The notes: generated from the sequence alone by a model not told the origin. Shown: positions 24,406-32,118, counted from the first letter of the stretch. The stretch: 43,787 nucleotides of DNA from Helicobacteraceae bacterium (GCA_027859195.1 JAQIBF010000160.1:1-43787), one strand, 5' to 3'. A program made the numbers and translations.

Positions 24406-25479
24406 ATGTTAGCAGATAAACTCACCCCTTTCCTTAATCGCTACGATGAACTCACTGAGCTTCTTAGCTCGCCGGACGTAGCGTCCGATATCAAACGTAT
24501 GACAAAGCTCTCCAAAGAGCAGTCTAATATGTTTCCTATCGTCGAGAAGACAAAAGAATATAAAACTCTCCTTGCTAATATTGAAGATAATAAAGCAATG
24601 GCTTTCGATCCTGAACTTGGCGAACTGGCCAAAGAAGAGTTGCGAGAACTTGAACCACAGGTCGCTGTGATTGAAGATGAGATCAAAAAACTGCTGATTC
24701 CAAAAGACCCTAACGATGATCGTAACATTATTGTTGAACTTCGTGCAGGTACGGGTGGCGATGAAGCTGCCATTTTTGTAGGTGATCTTTTTAATGCCTA
24801 CACCCGTTATGCCGACCTTAAGGGTTGGAAGATCGAGTTGATGAGTACGAGTCCCTCGGATGCCGGTGGTTACAAAGAGATTATCGCACTGATCAAAGGT
24901 GACCAGGTGTACAGTCGACTTAAATACGAAGGTGGAACCCATCGTGTTCAACGTGTACCGGCAACTGAGTCACAAGGACGTGTTCACACGTCTGCGATCA
25001 CTGTTGCCGTAATGCCTGAGGTGGATGATGTTGAAGTACAAATCGATCCTACTGATCTTAAGATCGATGTAATGCGTGCTTCCGGAAATGGCGGACAATC
25101 TGTCAACACGACCGATTCCGCTGTACGGATCACGCACCTGCCAACAGGTTTGGTCGTGACCAATCAAGACCAGAAGTCGCAGCACAAGAACAAAGACAAA
25201 GCAATGAAGGTCCTTAAAGCGCGTCTTTATGACCTTGAAATGCGAGAGGCACAGAAACTAGACAGTGCGGCACGTAATGAGCAGGTTGGAACAGGTGATC
25301 GTAGTGGACGTATCCGTACCTACAACTACCCGCAAAACCGAATCTCTGATCACCGTATTACCTTGACACTTTATCGTCTTAATGAGATTATGTCAGGCGG
25401 TCTTCTTGAAGAGATCATTGACCCTTTGATCACCGATGCCCAAGTCAAGAGTATGGAAGCAGCCGGTCTAATCAACTAA
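24406..25479 (+). CDS. prfA: Peptide chain release factor 1
   Basis: RF1 recognises UAA and UAG. The 357-residue protein has the tripeptide anticodon P-A-T in [14 protein letters not shown]. It also has the catalytic GGQ in [18 protein letters not shown], and the usual [20 protein letters not shown] segment. An in-frame TTG directly precedes the ATG, giving one extra residue if used. Two nucleotides after the stop codon begins the arm of a large hairpin repeat (25485-25585), so the 3' end of this message is probably formed or protected by that element. Confidence 0.98.
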   Translation: MLADKLTPFLNRYDELTELLSSPDVASDIKRMTKLSKEQSNMFPIVEKTKEYKTLLANIEDNKAMAFDPELGELAKEELRELEPQVAVIEDEIKKLLIPKDPNDDRNIIVELRAGTGGDEAAIFVGDLFNAYTRYADLKGWKIELMSTSPSDAGGYKEIIALIKGDQVYSRLKYEGGTHRVQRVPATESQGRVHTSAITVAVMPEVDDVEVQIDPTDLKIDVMRASGNGGQSVNTTDSAVRITHLPTGLVVTNQDQKSQHKNKDKAMKVLKARLYDLEMREAQKLDSAARNEQVGTGDRSGRIRTYNYPQNRISDHRITLTLYRLNEIMSGGLLEEIIDPLITDAQVKSMEAAGLIN

Positions 25480-25484
25480 AAAAG

Positions 25485-25585
25485 TTCCAGCTTCGGCGTA
25501 TCTTGCACCGGAGTTCACCGCTCGACGCACACCAGTGCGTTTTCGGATTCACTCCGGCACAATCTACACCCAATCTGAAACTTTT
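25485..25585 (+). repeat. 101-nt structured repeat, copy 1, directly after prfA
   Basis: The ends are TTCCAGCTTCGGCG and AATCTGAAACTTTT, both identical in copy 2 at 30667-30767, with exactly 73 nt between them in both copies. The interior folds as one long hairpin: TTG/CAA, CCGGAGT/ACTCCGG, and apical ACGCAC/GTGCGT with loop ACCA. The interior differs between copies, but paired positions change together. The outer arms (AAAAAGTTCCAG / CTGAAACTTTTT) also nearly pair. Confidence 0.8.
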
Positions 25586-25607
25586 TTACTGTTTGAGAAC
25601 TGTTCTA

Positions 25608-25621
25608 ATGAGCTTCGCCAT
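25608..25621 (+). repeat. Short hairpin ATGAGCTTCGCCAT, copy 1
   Basis: ATG-A-GC-TTC-GC-CAT forms a five-pair stem with a bulged A and a TTC triloop. The same motif, one pair longer, recurs at 25654-25669, and with loop TGT at 30866-30881. Confidence 0.5.
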
Positions 25622-25653
25622 CACGCAGTTTGAAACTTGTTGCCCTTACCTTT

Positions 25654-25669
25654 GATGAGCTTCGCCATC
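25654..25669 (+). repeat. Short hairpin GATGAGCTTCGCCATC, copy 2
   Basis: This is the same bulged hairpin as at 25608, with one more pair (G-C) at the base. It is 46 nt downstream of copy 1. Confidence 0.5.
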
Positions 25670-25832
25670 TTTATAATCAAATAAAACTATCTTTCAGTAC
25701 TGTTCATCTTAAATAGATTGAGATCATGTGTCTTGGTACAGCGATTGAAGCCGGAGGGGTTTCGTGACTCCATCTATTTGATAGTTCAGGGAGTAACTAA
25801 ACCCGCCTTCGCACTTTCTTCTTTTCGTTAGG

Positions 25833-25860
25833 TTTCTTCTTTGTTCGAGCAAAGAAGAAA
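25833..25860. repeat. Perfect 11-bp palindrome with 6-nt loop, copy 1
   Basis: TTTCTTCTTTG and CAAAGAAGAAA flank TTCGAG. It has the same architecture as the palindrome at 25970-25997. It is reminiscent of the CTTTTG-N6-CAAAAG palindromes seen scattered in intergenic DNA of many bacteria. Confidence 0.6.
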
Positions 25861-25969
25861 AGTAACATCCTCGTGCTATGAAGTAATAAAAGAAGTATAG
25901 GTGTCTATAAAGTTGAACAGAGAAGATTTAATCTAAAGTGTAGAAATTGAGACTTTATCGACTACACTC

Positions 25970-25997
25970 TTTCCTTTTTGACTCGACAAAAAGGAAA
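25970..25997. repeat. Perfect 11-bp palindrome with 6-nt loop, copy 2
   Basis: TTTCCTTTTTG and CAAAAAGGAAA flank ACTCGA. Stem length, loop length and the TTTG/CAAA loop-closing bases equal copy 1, while three inner stem positions differ with matching changes on the other arm. Confidence 0.6.
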
Positions 25998-26040
25998 CGA
26001 AAAACCGCTCGTGACGGCTTCGAGGTGAGAACCGTAAAGT

Positions 26041-26102
26041 AAAAGCCAACTGCTTGGCTTTTATAGGTTTGGAACCAAAGGTGATGTCGCTATGCGACCA
26101 CC
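26041..26102 (+). repeat. Two-hairpin module, copy 1
   Basis: Hairpin 1 is AAAAGCCA/TGGCTTTT. Eight nt later comes a conserved GGAACCA, then after 2 nt hairpin 2: GGTG-AT-GTCGC-TAT-GCGAC-CACC with a bulged AT. The same layout, with identical spacings and co-varying stems, occurs at 30786-30845. Confidence 0.7.
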
Positions 26103-26617
26103 GAAGGCCTGCTACCGACTACTTTCCTTCCAGTCGCTCACTCGCTAAAAACGACAAACTCACCTACGGCTCAAACAATGCCATTTTTTTAACGCTCTTT
26201 CTCTTCTTGCAGTCAACGCTGCAGATGTCACGAAAAAAGCAAAGCGGTAACGCATTGATTAACGTTAAAGCTAGCACTTTAATCCCTGCTTGAATAAACT
26301 CTCAGCAGTTAGTGCGTGAGTCGTATCAGTTTAAAGGACAATCTTTCAGCTGCTTTGGCAGTAAATATCAACGTCTTAACAACAGCGTCTCTCTCTCTCT
26401 CTTTTTCTCGAAAACTATTTCTCTGACGCGACAGAGAATGAAATGCATGGGAGTAGCTTAGCTACGAGTCGTGAAAAAGTTCAGTCTATCATAATGAAAA
26501 AGTAGAGGGAACTGATACTCAATGAAATGCGATAGGAAGCAATTGAAAATTGTAAAACCGAAGAATCTATGATTAAGAATAAAGAGGAGCAGAGTAGAAA
26601 ACTCTGCTAGGTGATGA

Positions 26618-28063
26618 TTACATCAACCCTCTCAACATCAGATACCAATACATCGGTTTAAGCATGTATAGGTCAAATGCCCACCAGATCCAACGTGGTT
26701 TCTCCGGAGCCAGGAAGGCGAACGACGGGGCCAGACCATTATAGTTGAACTCTGCCATAATAATCTCGCCATACTCAACTTTCAGAGGGCAGACAGTGTA
26801 GCCGTCAAATTTCTCTTTAAGTGCTTTGTCCTGCATCGCTGCAATAAGGTTTTCTACCATGACCGGGCCGTGATGGCGGGCACTTCCGCCTGTCTTACCC
26901 ATAGGGATACCACAGATGTCACCGATACCAAAGACATTTTTATAACGACGGTGTTGAAGCGTCTCTTTGTCAACTTCAAGCCACCCTTTTGCACTCCCTT
27001 TTTGCCAGCCAAGGGGAGAATCAACGACGGATTGCGCTGCACTCATCGGTGGCACGATGTGAATAAAGTCATATTCCATCTCTACGAGCTCTCTTTTTTC
27101 CGTGGTGTCGTACATTTCAAGCTCTTCATCATATTCGCCCTTGATCGAATACGTGTGTTCAAAAGTGGCAATTTTGTTAATAACATCGATGGAGATAAGA
27201 TTATGTTTGAATTTATTGGTGATAGTGTCGTAACGTTTTTGAGCTGTTGCAAGGGAATCAGCAATCGGTTTGAGCCCAAAGAGGCTACCGCCAGCAGTTG
27301 CAAATGTATAATCTGCTGAAAGACCTTCTTTTTTAAGGTGGTCAGCAGAGAGGTACAGGATCTTTTGCGGAGCGCCGCCACACTTGATAGGGGTATTAGG
27401 CTGGGTATAGATTACACGTGGTTTTGGACCGGTAGAAGAGGCTTGTTTAAGGGCATTAAACCAATCCCATGTGATCGAACCGCCTTCGGTTGTTCCTTTC
27501 TCAAAGTTGTTAAGATAGACGCTGGAAATACCATGGGTACCAATATCGTCCTCTTTTAAGCCTCTGATCCAGTCATAATGGTAGTCGATACCTGCGGCTA
27601 CAACAAGGTAGTCATAATCAACCTTCTCTCCGTGACGTGTTACCAGTGTATTGTTGTCAGGATCAAAGCTTGCAACTTCATCTTTGATCCAGTTTACGTT
27701 ATCCGGAATGAAGTTACTGTTTGGCTTAATAAGGTCATCGTGGGTATACAGACCGGCCGCTTGGAAGATTTGACCGGGTTGATAAATATGGAGCTCATTA
27801 GGTGCAATAATAGTGATGTCCGGATTTTTTAGACCGGAATGCAAACGTGCAAGGGCCATGATCCCGCCGGCACCACCACCGACAATAACAATTTTGCCTT
27901 GTGCATCAGCTGCCTCAGCAGAAGAGATTACACTTGATGATGTTGAAGCGAGTACACCGGCTGCAATAGGGGAGATTCCCATTAGTTTAAGGGCGTCACG
28001 ACGCGACAACATTTCAGAATTAGTATTTTTTTTGAGCAACTCTTTTAGCGCTTTTTGATCCAT
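26618..28063 (-). CDS. Sulfide:quinone oxidoreductase-like FAD flavoprotein with twin-arginine signal
   Basis: The 481-residue protein starts with a Tat-type signal (MLSRRDALKLMGISPIAAGV, arginines at about residues 21-22). An FAD-binding motif, KIVIVGGGAGGIMALARL, is followed by NAD(P)/FAD oxidoreductase features including VFGIGDICGIPMGKTGG. Redox cysteines are in PIKCGGAPQKI, DICG and YTVCPLK, and the C-terminus is aromatic and probably membrane-binding (WIWWAFDLYMLKPMYWYL). These fit the SQR/flavocytochrome c sulfide dehydrogenase group, which oxidises sulfide and passes electrons to quinone or cytochrome c. The exact type is unclear. A coupled cytochrome gene is absent, which favours SQR. 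ATG 28063 was preferred over TTG 28072, with AAGG 9 nt upstream. Confidence 0.78.
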   Translation of the reverse strand: MDQKALKELLKKNTNSEMLSRRDALKLMGISPIAAGVLASTSSSVISSAEAADAQGKIVIVGGGAGGIMALARLHSGLKNPDITIIAPNELHIYQPGQIFQAAGLYTHDDLIKPNSNFIPDNVNWIKDEVASFDPDNNTLVTRHGEKVDYDYLVVAAGIDYHYDWIRGLKEDDIGTHGISSVYLNNFEKGTTEGGSITWDWFNALKQASSTGPKPRVIYTQPNTPIKCGGAPQKILYLSADHLKKEGLSADYTFATAGGSLFGLKPIADSLATAQKRYDTITNKFKHNLISIDVINKIATFEHTYSIKGEYDEELEMYDTTEKRELVEMEYDFIHIVPPMSAAQSVVDSPLGWQKGSAKGWLEVDKETLQHRRYKNVFGIGDICGIPMGKTGGSARHHGPVMVENLIAAMQDKALKEKFDGYTVCPLKVEYGEIIMAEFNYNGLAPSFAFLAPEKPRWIWWAFDLYMLKPMYWYLMLRGLM

Positions 28064-28092
28064 AATAATCAACCTTGATATAAGAATGTCCT

Positions 28093-28098
28093 ATTCTA
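28093..28098 (-). promoter_or_regulatory. Possible promoter -10 element for the SQR-like gene
   Basis: The minus strand reads TACGATAGAATAGG, with TAGAAT 29 nt before the ATG. It differs from the consensus at one base. Confidence 0.4.
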
Positions 28099-28246
28099 TC
28101 GTATATCTATTAAAGAGTGTTCCTTCCATGAGAGAATAATGATCCAATGTGACAATATTTTGATACATCAAGCAGGGAAACCTGAGAGAAAAGGAATTAA
28201 AATCTCCCTATTTTCGTCTTTCAATCAAAACAAGGTGACTTTTAGC

Positions 28247-28252
28247 TAAAAT
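28247..28252 (+). promoter_or_regulatory. Promoter -10 element for thrS-infC
   Basis: TTTTAGCTAAAATCACG contains TAAAAT preceded by GC and followed by CA, the same frame as the rpmI and cdsA promoters. It implies a leader of about 65 nt. That leader contains CTCTT-TGA-AAGAG immediately before and partly over the thrS ribosome site, which could limit initiation. Confidence 0.5.
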
Positions 28253-28324
28253 CACGTAAATAAAATATCTTCAAATATGTTCTGCCTATTGTACTGGTGG
28301 GCTCTTTGAAAGAGGGTGAAATAT

Positions 28325-30133
28325 ATGAGCGCAATTGCGATTAAACATAATGATGAGATCATTGATCTTCAGACTGCTGAAGCACAAGGTATCACTGGAC
28401 AAGAGGTAGAGCTCGACAACTCTCCTGAATCTTTAGAGGTACTGCGTCACACAACGGCACACCTAATGGCACAGGCTATTAAGTCACTTTATCCAGACGC
28501 AGAGTTCTATGTCGGTCCAGTGGTTAAAGAGGGCTTCTATTACGACTTTAAAGTCAATGAAGAGATAGGTGAGGGTGATCTTAAAAAGATCGAAAAAACG
28601 ATGTTGTCGTTTGCTAAGAAAAAATATCCGGTAGAACGTTATGAGATCACGATGGATGAGGCCAAACAAAAGTTTGCAGATGACCATCTTAAACTGGAAG
28701 TGATGAAGCGCATCCCAAGTGATACGATCTCTATTTATAAACAAGGCGAGTTTGAAGATCTGTGTCGTGGTCCCCACCTCCCCAACATTGGTTTGATTCG
28801 TTATTTTAAATTGATGAAGATAGCAGGTGCTTATCTTGGCGGAGATTCTCAAAATGAGATGTTGACACGTATTTACGGCATCGCTTTCGCAGACAAAGAG
28901 TCTTTAACAAAACATTTGACGATGCTGGCAGAAGCAGAAAAGCGTGATCACCGTAAAATCGGCGCACAGATGAAACTTTTCACGTTCCGCGAAGAAGTAG
29001 GTGCGGGTTTTCCTATCTGGCTTCCTGCAGGCGGACGTCTTCGTGCACGTTTGGAAGCACTTCTTTTCAAAGCACACCGTAAACGCGGTTATGAACCTGT
29101 CCGTGGACCTGAGATGTTGCGTTCTGACCTTTGGATGACCTCTGGTCATTACCAAAACTACGGTGAGAACATGTACTTTACGCAGATAGATGATGTAGAG
29201 TTTGGTGTCAAACCGATGAACTGTGTCGGTCATATCAAAGCCTATGAGGATGAGCCGCACTCTTATCGCGACCTCCCAATCAAATATTTTGAGTATGGTG
29301 TTGTTCACCGTCACGAGATGACAGGGGCCCTACACGGTCTCTTCCGTGTTCGTGAATTTACACAGGATGTTGCACATATCTTCTGTACAGCTGACCAGAT
29401 CGAAGAGCAGATCATCGAAGTCGTTGATTTTGTTGACAAGATCATGTCAACATTTGAGTTTGACTATAAAATGATGATCTCGACCAAACCGGAAAAAGCA
29501 GTCGGGGATGATGAAGTTTGGGAGATCTCAACCAATGCACTTAAAAATGCAATGGACAAGAACAGCCTTCCTTACGAGATCGATGAGGGCGGCGGCGCCT
29601 TTTACGGTCCAAAGATCGATATAAAGATCACAGATGCAATTGGCCGTGAATGGCAGTGTGGAACTATCCAGCTGGACTTCAATTTGCCGGAGCGTTTTGA
29701 GCTTGAATATAGTGGCGATGAGAACAATAAAATTCAGCCGGTTATGATACATAGAGCAATTTTAGGTTCCTTTGAACGATTTATTGGTATATTAACAGAA
29801 CATTATGCTGGTGAATTCCCAATGTTCGTTGCGCCAACGCAAGTTGCCATCGTTCCAATTGCTGAACCGCACAACGCATATGCCAAGGAGTTGGCAGACA
29901 AACTGATCGACTTAGGTGCTGATAGCGAGATTTTCTCGAAAAACGAGAGCCTGAATAAACGTATCAGAACTGCTGAAAAGGGGCGCGTTCCAATGATCAT
30001 TGTCTTAGGTGACGATGAAGTAGAGAACAGAACAATTGCTGTACGTGACAGACGAAGTCGCGAACAATATAATCTTAGTGAAGCAGAATTCTTGACTATG
30101 ATTCAACTTAAAATCAATGAGGTAAATTTTTGA
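28325..30133 (+). CDS. thrS: Threonyl-tRNA synthetase, form without a complete TGS domain
   Basis: ThrS charges tRNA-Thr and edits Ser-tRNA-Thr. The 602-residue protein has the editing-site motifs HTTAHL and LCRGPHL, class II motif 2 ([16 protein letters not shown]), zinc-ligand regions around MNCVGH and RHEMTG, motif 3 ([17 protein letters not shown]) and the anticodon-binding domain at the C-terminus. Only about 40 residues precede the editing domain, against about 70 or more in E. coli, so the N-terminal TGS domain is absent or vestigial. This matches other Campylobacterota as far as I recall. ATG 28325 was chosen over GTG 28316. The stop overlaps the infC TTG. Confidence 0.97.
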   Translation: MSAIAIKHNDEIIDLQTAEAQGITGQEVELDNSPESLEVLRHTTAHLMAQAIKSLYPDAEFYVGPVVKEGFYYDFKVNEEIGEGDLKKIEKTMLSFAKKKYPVERYEITMDEAKQKFADDHLKLEVMKRIPSDTISIYKQGEFEDLCRGPHLPNIGLIRYFKLMKIAGAYLGGDSQNEMLTRIYGIAFADKESLTKHLTMLAEAEKRDHRKIGAQMKLFTFREEVGAGFPIWLPAGGRLRARLEALLFKAHRKRGYEPVRGPEMLRSDLWMTSGHYQNYGENMYFTQIDDVEFGVKPMNCVGHIKAYEDEPHSYRDLPIKYFEYGVVHRHEMTGALHGLFRVREFTQDVAHIFCTADQIEEQIIEVVDFVDKIMSTFEFDYKMMISTKPEKAVGDDEVWEISTNALKNAMDKNSLPYEIDEGGGAFYGPKIDIKITDAIGREWQCGTIQLDFNLPERFELEYSGDENNKIQPVMIHRAILGSFERFIGILTEHYAGEFPMFVAPTQVAIVPIAEPHNAYAKELADKLIDLGADSEIFSKNESLNKRIRTAEKGRVPMIIVLGDDEVENRTIAVRDRRSREQYNLSEAEFLTMIQLKINEVNF

Positions 30134-30663
30134 ACCGAAAAAAAGACAACACTATAATGAACGAAGACATTCGCGTAAGCGAAGTTCGTTGTAATGTCGA
30201 TGGCGGCGAGTCATTAGGCATTATTCCAACAAGAGAAGCATTGGCAAAAGCAGATGAACTAGGTCTAGACCTAGTTCTTATCGCGCCGGATGCAAAACCG
30301 CCAGTTGCGAAAATCATGGATTATGGTAAGTTCAAATACCAAGAAGAGAAAAAGAAAAAAGAGCAGCGTAAAAACCAGATCAAGGTTGAGATCAAAGAGA
30401 TCAAGCTTTCTGTTAAGATCGCTGACAATGATATCAGCTATAAAGTAAAACATGCACGCGAATTTTTAGAAGAGGGGAAACTGGTAAAATTCCGTGTCTT
30501 CCTTCGTGGTCGTGAGATGGCCCATCCTGAAGCCGGACGTGAAGTTCTTCTTCGAGTATGGCCTATGGTTGAAGATGTTGGTGTTATGGACAAGTCACCG
30601 CGTTTTGAGGGTCGTTACTACAACATGCTAGTGCTGCCAAAGAAAGACGACAAAAAGAAATAA
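30130..30663 (+). CDS. infC: Translation initiation factor IF-3, TTG start
   Basis: IF-3 keeps 30S and 50S subunits apart and checks the start codon. The 177-residue protein has the N-terminal domain ([40 protein letters not shown]), a lysine-rich linker ([10 protein letters not shown]) and the C-terminal domain ([34 protein letters not shown]). The TTG at 30130 has GAGG 7 nt upstream and overlaps the thrS stop (TTGA). The later ATG 30157 has no ribosome site. Non-AUG starts in infC are known in other bacteria and allow self-control by IF-3, so the rare start is probably functional. Confidence 0.95.
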   Translation: MNRKKDNTIMNEDIRVSEVRCNVDGGESLGIIPTREALAKADELGLDLVLIAPDAKPPVAKIMDYGKFKYQEEKKKKEQRKNQIKVEIKEIKLSVKIADNDISYKVKHAREFLEEGKLVKFRVFLRGREMAHPEAGREVLLRVWPMVEDVGVMDKSPRFEGRYYNMLVLPKKDDKKK

Positions 30664-30666
30664 AAC

Positions 30667-30767
30667 TTCCAGCTTCGGCGCAATTTGCGTCCAACTCTGA
30701 CTCTCCGCGTGCACTAGCACGCTATCGGTCTGAGTTACACACAACTTACACCAAATCTGAAACTTTT
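30667..30767 (+). repeat. 101-nt structured repeat, copy 2, directly after infC
   Basis: The terminal 14-mers are identical to copy 1 (25485-25585) and again exactly 73 nt apart. The interior pairs in the same register: TTG/CAA, AACTC/GAGTT, and apical GCGTGC/GCACGC with loop ACTA. The element starts 3 nt after the infC stop codon. Confidence 0.8.
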
Positions 30768-30785
30768 ACTTGAGAGCTGTTAAGA

Positions 30786-30845
30786 AAAAGCCACTTTCTT
30801 GGCTTTTTTAAGCTCGGAACCATAGCAGATGTGTGAAACACCTGC
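30786..30845 (+). repeat. Two-hairpin module, copy 2
   Basis: Hairpin 1 is AAAAGCCA/TGGCTTTT. After 8 nt comes GGAACCA, and after 2 nt hairpin 2: GCAG-AT-GTGT-GAA-ACAC-CTGC. Layout and spacings equal the copy at 26041-26102. The bulged AT is kept, while the stem pairs are changed on both sides. Confidence 0.7.
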
Positions 30846-30865
30846 GACGGATGACCTTTTCTTCA

Positions 30866-30881
30866 GATGAGCTGTGCCATC
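30866..30881 (+). repeat. Short hairpin GATGAGCTGTGCCATC, copy 3
   Basis: This is the same bulged hairpin as at 25654-25669, but with triloop TGT instead of TTC. It lies 20 nt after the two-hairpin module. Confidence 0.5.
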
Positions 30882-30892
30882 TTTCTTTGCAC

Positions 30893-31255
30893 TTAATTCT
30901 TGAACAGTATCAGCATGATCTCTTCATCACTTTTTTCCTGGGCTTTTTCTGACAGAAAACGTAGATAGTTATGGCCGTACTGTTTACAGACCAGTTCCAT
31001 ATCGTCGAGCAGTAGAAGATAAGGGGCGATGAGATGCTGATAGAGACGACTCTTTGGATCCAACGAATACAGTAGATTCATGAGCTGGCCACCAGAGAGT
31101 TTAAGGTTAAGCGCAAAGCTGTAGAGGGTGATGAGTGCCAGTGCATGCAGTTTATAGTCACACCCTTCGGTCTCAGTTTTTAGACACTGCTCTTCCAGAT
31201 AACGAAACTCATCTTCTGCTTGTAAGATCATATTTGTTAAATCTGTTGCTGACAT
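30893..31255 (-). CDS. Small helical protein of unknown function, possibly from a leaderless message
   Basis: I do not recognise this 120-residue protein. It is Leu-, Glu- and Lys-rich and probably all-helical, with segments such as ALALITLYSFALNLKLSGG and LIAPYLLLLDDMELV, and two Cys in the first third (QCLKTETEGC). It has no signal peptide or membrane helix of full length. ATG 31255 has no Shine-Dalgarno. A TATACT on the minus strand ends only 6 nt before it, so the transcript may begin at or next to the start codon. The open frame upstream to 31369 crosses that promoter and is rejected. The gene lies opposite to and between infC and rpmI. Confidence 0.6.
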   Translation of the reverse strand: MSATDLTNMILQAEDEFRYLEEQCLKTETEGCDYKLHALALITLYSFALNLKLSGGQLMNLLYSLDPKSRLYQHLIAPYLLLLDDMELVCKQYGHNYLRFLSEKAQEKSDEEIMLILFKN

Positions 31256-31261
31256 GAATTT

Positions 31262-31267
31262 AGTATA
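31262..31267 (-). promoter_or_regulatory. Promoter -10 element 6 nt before the small helical protein gene
   Basis: The minus strand reads TTTTGCTATACTAAATTC followed by the ATG. The GCTATACT resembles the GCTATAAT promoters of the window. The expected transcript start falls within a base or two of the ATG. Confidence 0.45.
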
Positions 31268-31393
31268 GCAAAATAAAGTGTCTAGAGTGTGTGGATAAGG
31301 TGTCTTTTTTACTATGATTGAAGTGAGACAGTGAAATCCATTGCCTGTAGAGAGTACGTAAACTGTCAAATGTGAATTTTATAGATATTTGGC

Positions 31394-31399
31394 TATAAT
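31394..31399 (+). promoter_or_regulatory. Promoter -10 element for rpmI-rplT
   Basis: TATTTGGCTATAATCACGG contains TATAAT preceded by GC, 53 nt before the rpmI ATG. It explains expression of the two ribosomal genes independently of infC, from which they are separated by 790 bp. Confidence 0.65.
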
Positions 31400-31452
31400 C
31401 ACGGACTTATTTTGTGCAAGACACAAGATAGTTAAATTAGAGAGGAGTCACT

Positions 31453-31644
31453 ATGCCTAAGATGAAATCAGTTAAAGGCGCTGTAAAGCGTTTTAAAGTG
31501 AAAAAAAATGGCTCGATCAAACGTGGAACAGCGTTTCGTAGCCATATCTTGACTAAACAAGATGCAGGAACTCGTCGCGGCCAAAATGCGCCAAAGACAG
31601 TTTCAAAAGTAGATGCCAAAAACATCAAAGCGATGATCGCGTAA
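31453..31644 (+). CDS. rpmI: 50S ribosomal protein L35
   Basis: The 63-residue, strongly basic product begins MPKMKSVKGAVKRFKVKKNG and contains RGTAFRSHILTKQDAGTRRG, the L35 pattern. GAGAGGAG lies just upstream of the ATG (AGAGGAGTCACT). It is followed after 94 nt by rplT. In many bacteria infC, rpmI and rplT form one operon. Here the pair has its own promoter. Confidence 0.97.
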   Translation: MPKMKSVKGAVKRFKVKKNGSIKRGTAFRSHILTKQDAGTRRGQNAPKTVSKVDAKNIKAMIA

Positions 31645-31738
31645 GCTTTCATTTAACATTATTCTCCAGCTAAAACTGGGCAAGTCCACCAATTATGTGG
31701 CACCTATACATCAAAAGATGATAGAGTAAAGGAAACAT

Positions 31739-32092
31739 ATGCCAAGAGTAAAAACAGGTGTCGTAAGACGTCGTCGTCATAAAAAAGTATTAAAACTAGC
31801 TAGAGGTTATTTCCAGGGTCGTCATAAGCACTTCCGTAAAGCGAAAGAACAACTAGAACACAGTATGTATTATGCATTCCGTGACCGTAAACAGAAAAAG
31901 CGTGAGTTCCGTAAACTATGGATCATCCGTATCAATGCTGCATGTCGTTTAAATGGCCTCAGTTATTCTCGTTTCATCAACGGACTTAAAAAAGCGAACA
32001 TCGAACTAGATCGTAAGATCCTTGCTGATATGGCAATGAACGATGCAGCTGCATTCTCTGCTGTTGCAGCACAGGCAAAAGCTGCCCTCTAA
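31739..32092 (+). CDS. rplT: 50S ribosomal protein L20
   Basis: This 117-residue protein opens [20 protein letters not shown] and continues with [17 protein letters not shown] and [20 protein letters not shown], the normal L20 signature. L20 is an early 50S assembly protein that represses its own operon in several bacteria. AAAGGA lies 6 nt before the ATG. A strong hairpin follows 7 nt after the stop. Confidence 0.98.
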   Translation: MPRVKTGVVRRRRHKKVLKLARGYFQGRHKHFRKAKEQLEHSMYYAFRDRKQKKREFRKLWIIRINAACRLNGLSYSRFINGLKKANIELDRKILADMAMNDAAAFSAVAAQAKAAL

Positions 32093-32099
32093 TTTTATG

Positions 32100-32118
32100 T
32101 CAAGGCCTCTGGCCTTGA
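32100..32118 (+). terminator. Hairpin terminator after rplT
   Basis: A perfect 8-bp stem TCAAGGCC/GGCCTTGA with loop TCT is followed by TCTTATCTTCCCC, a modest T-rich run. It is positioned as the end of the rpmI-rplT transcript. The rest of the gap to the gspJ stop (32119-32284) shows nothing I can name. Confidence 0.6.

Larger units (their letters stand above)
25480..26617. other. 1.1-kb gene-free, hairpin-rich intergenic region
   Basis: No credible gene lies between prfA and the SQR-like gene. The region holds the 101-nt repeat, two short ATGAGCTTCGCCAT hairpins, two 11-bp palindromes with a 6-nt loop, the two-hairpin module at 26041, and a (CT)n run near 26387-26402. The part from 26105 to 26617 shows no feature I can name. 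Confidence 0.6.

Noticed and set aside
26054-26293. Open reading frame of 79 codons inside the repeat-rich region.
   Set aside because: It is built largely from the structured repeat sequence, has no ribosome site and its composition is not coding-like. Such frames commonly arise from intergenic repeats.
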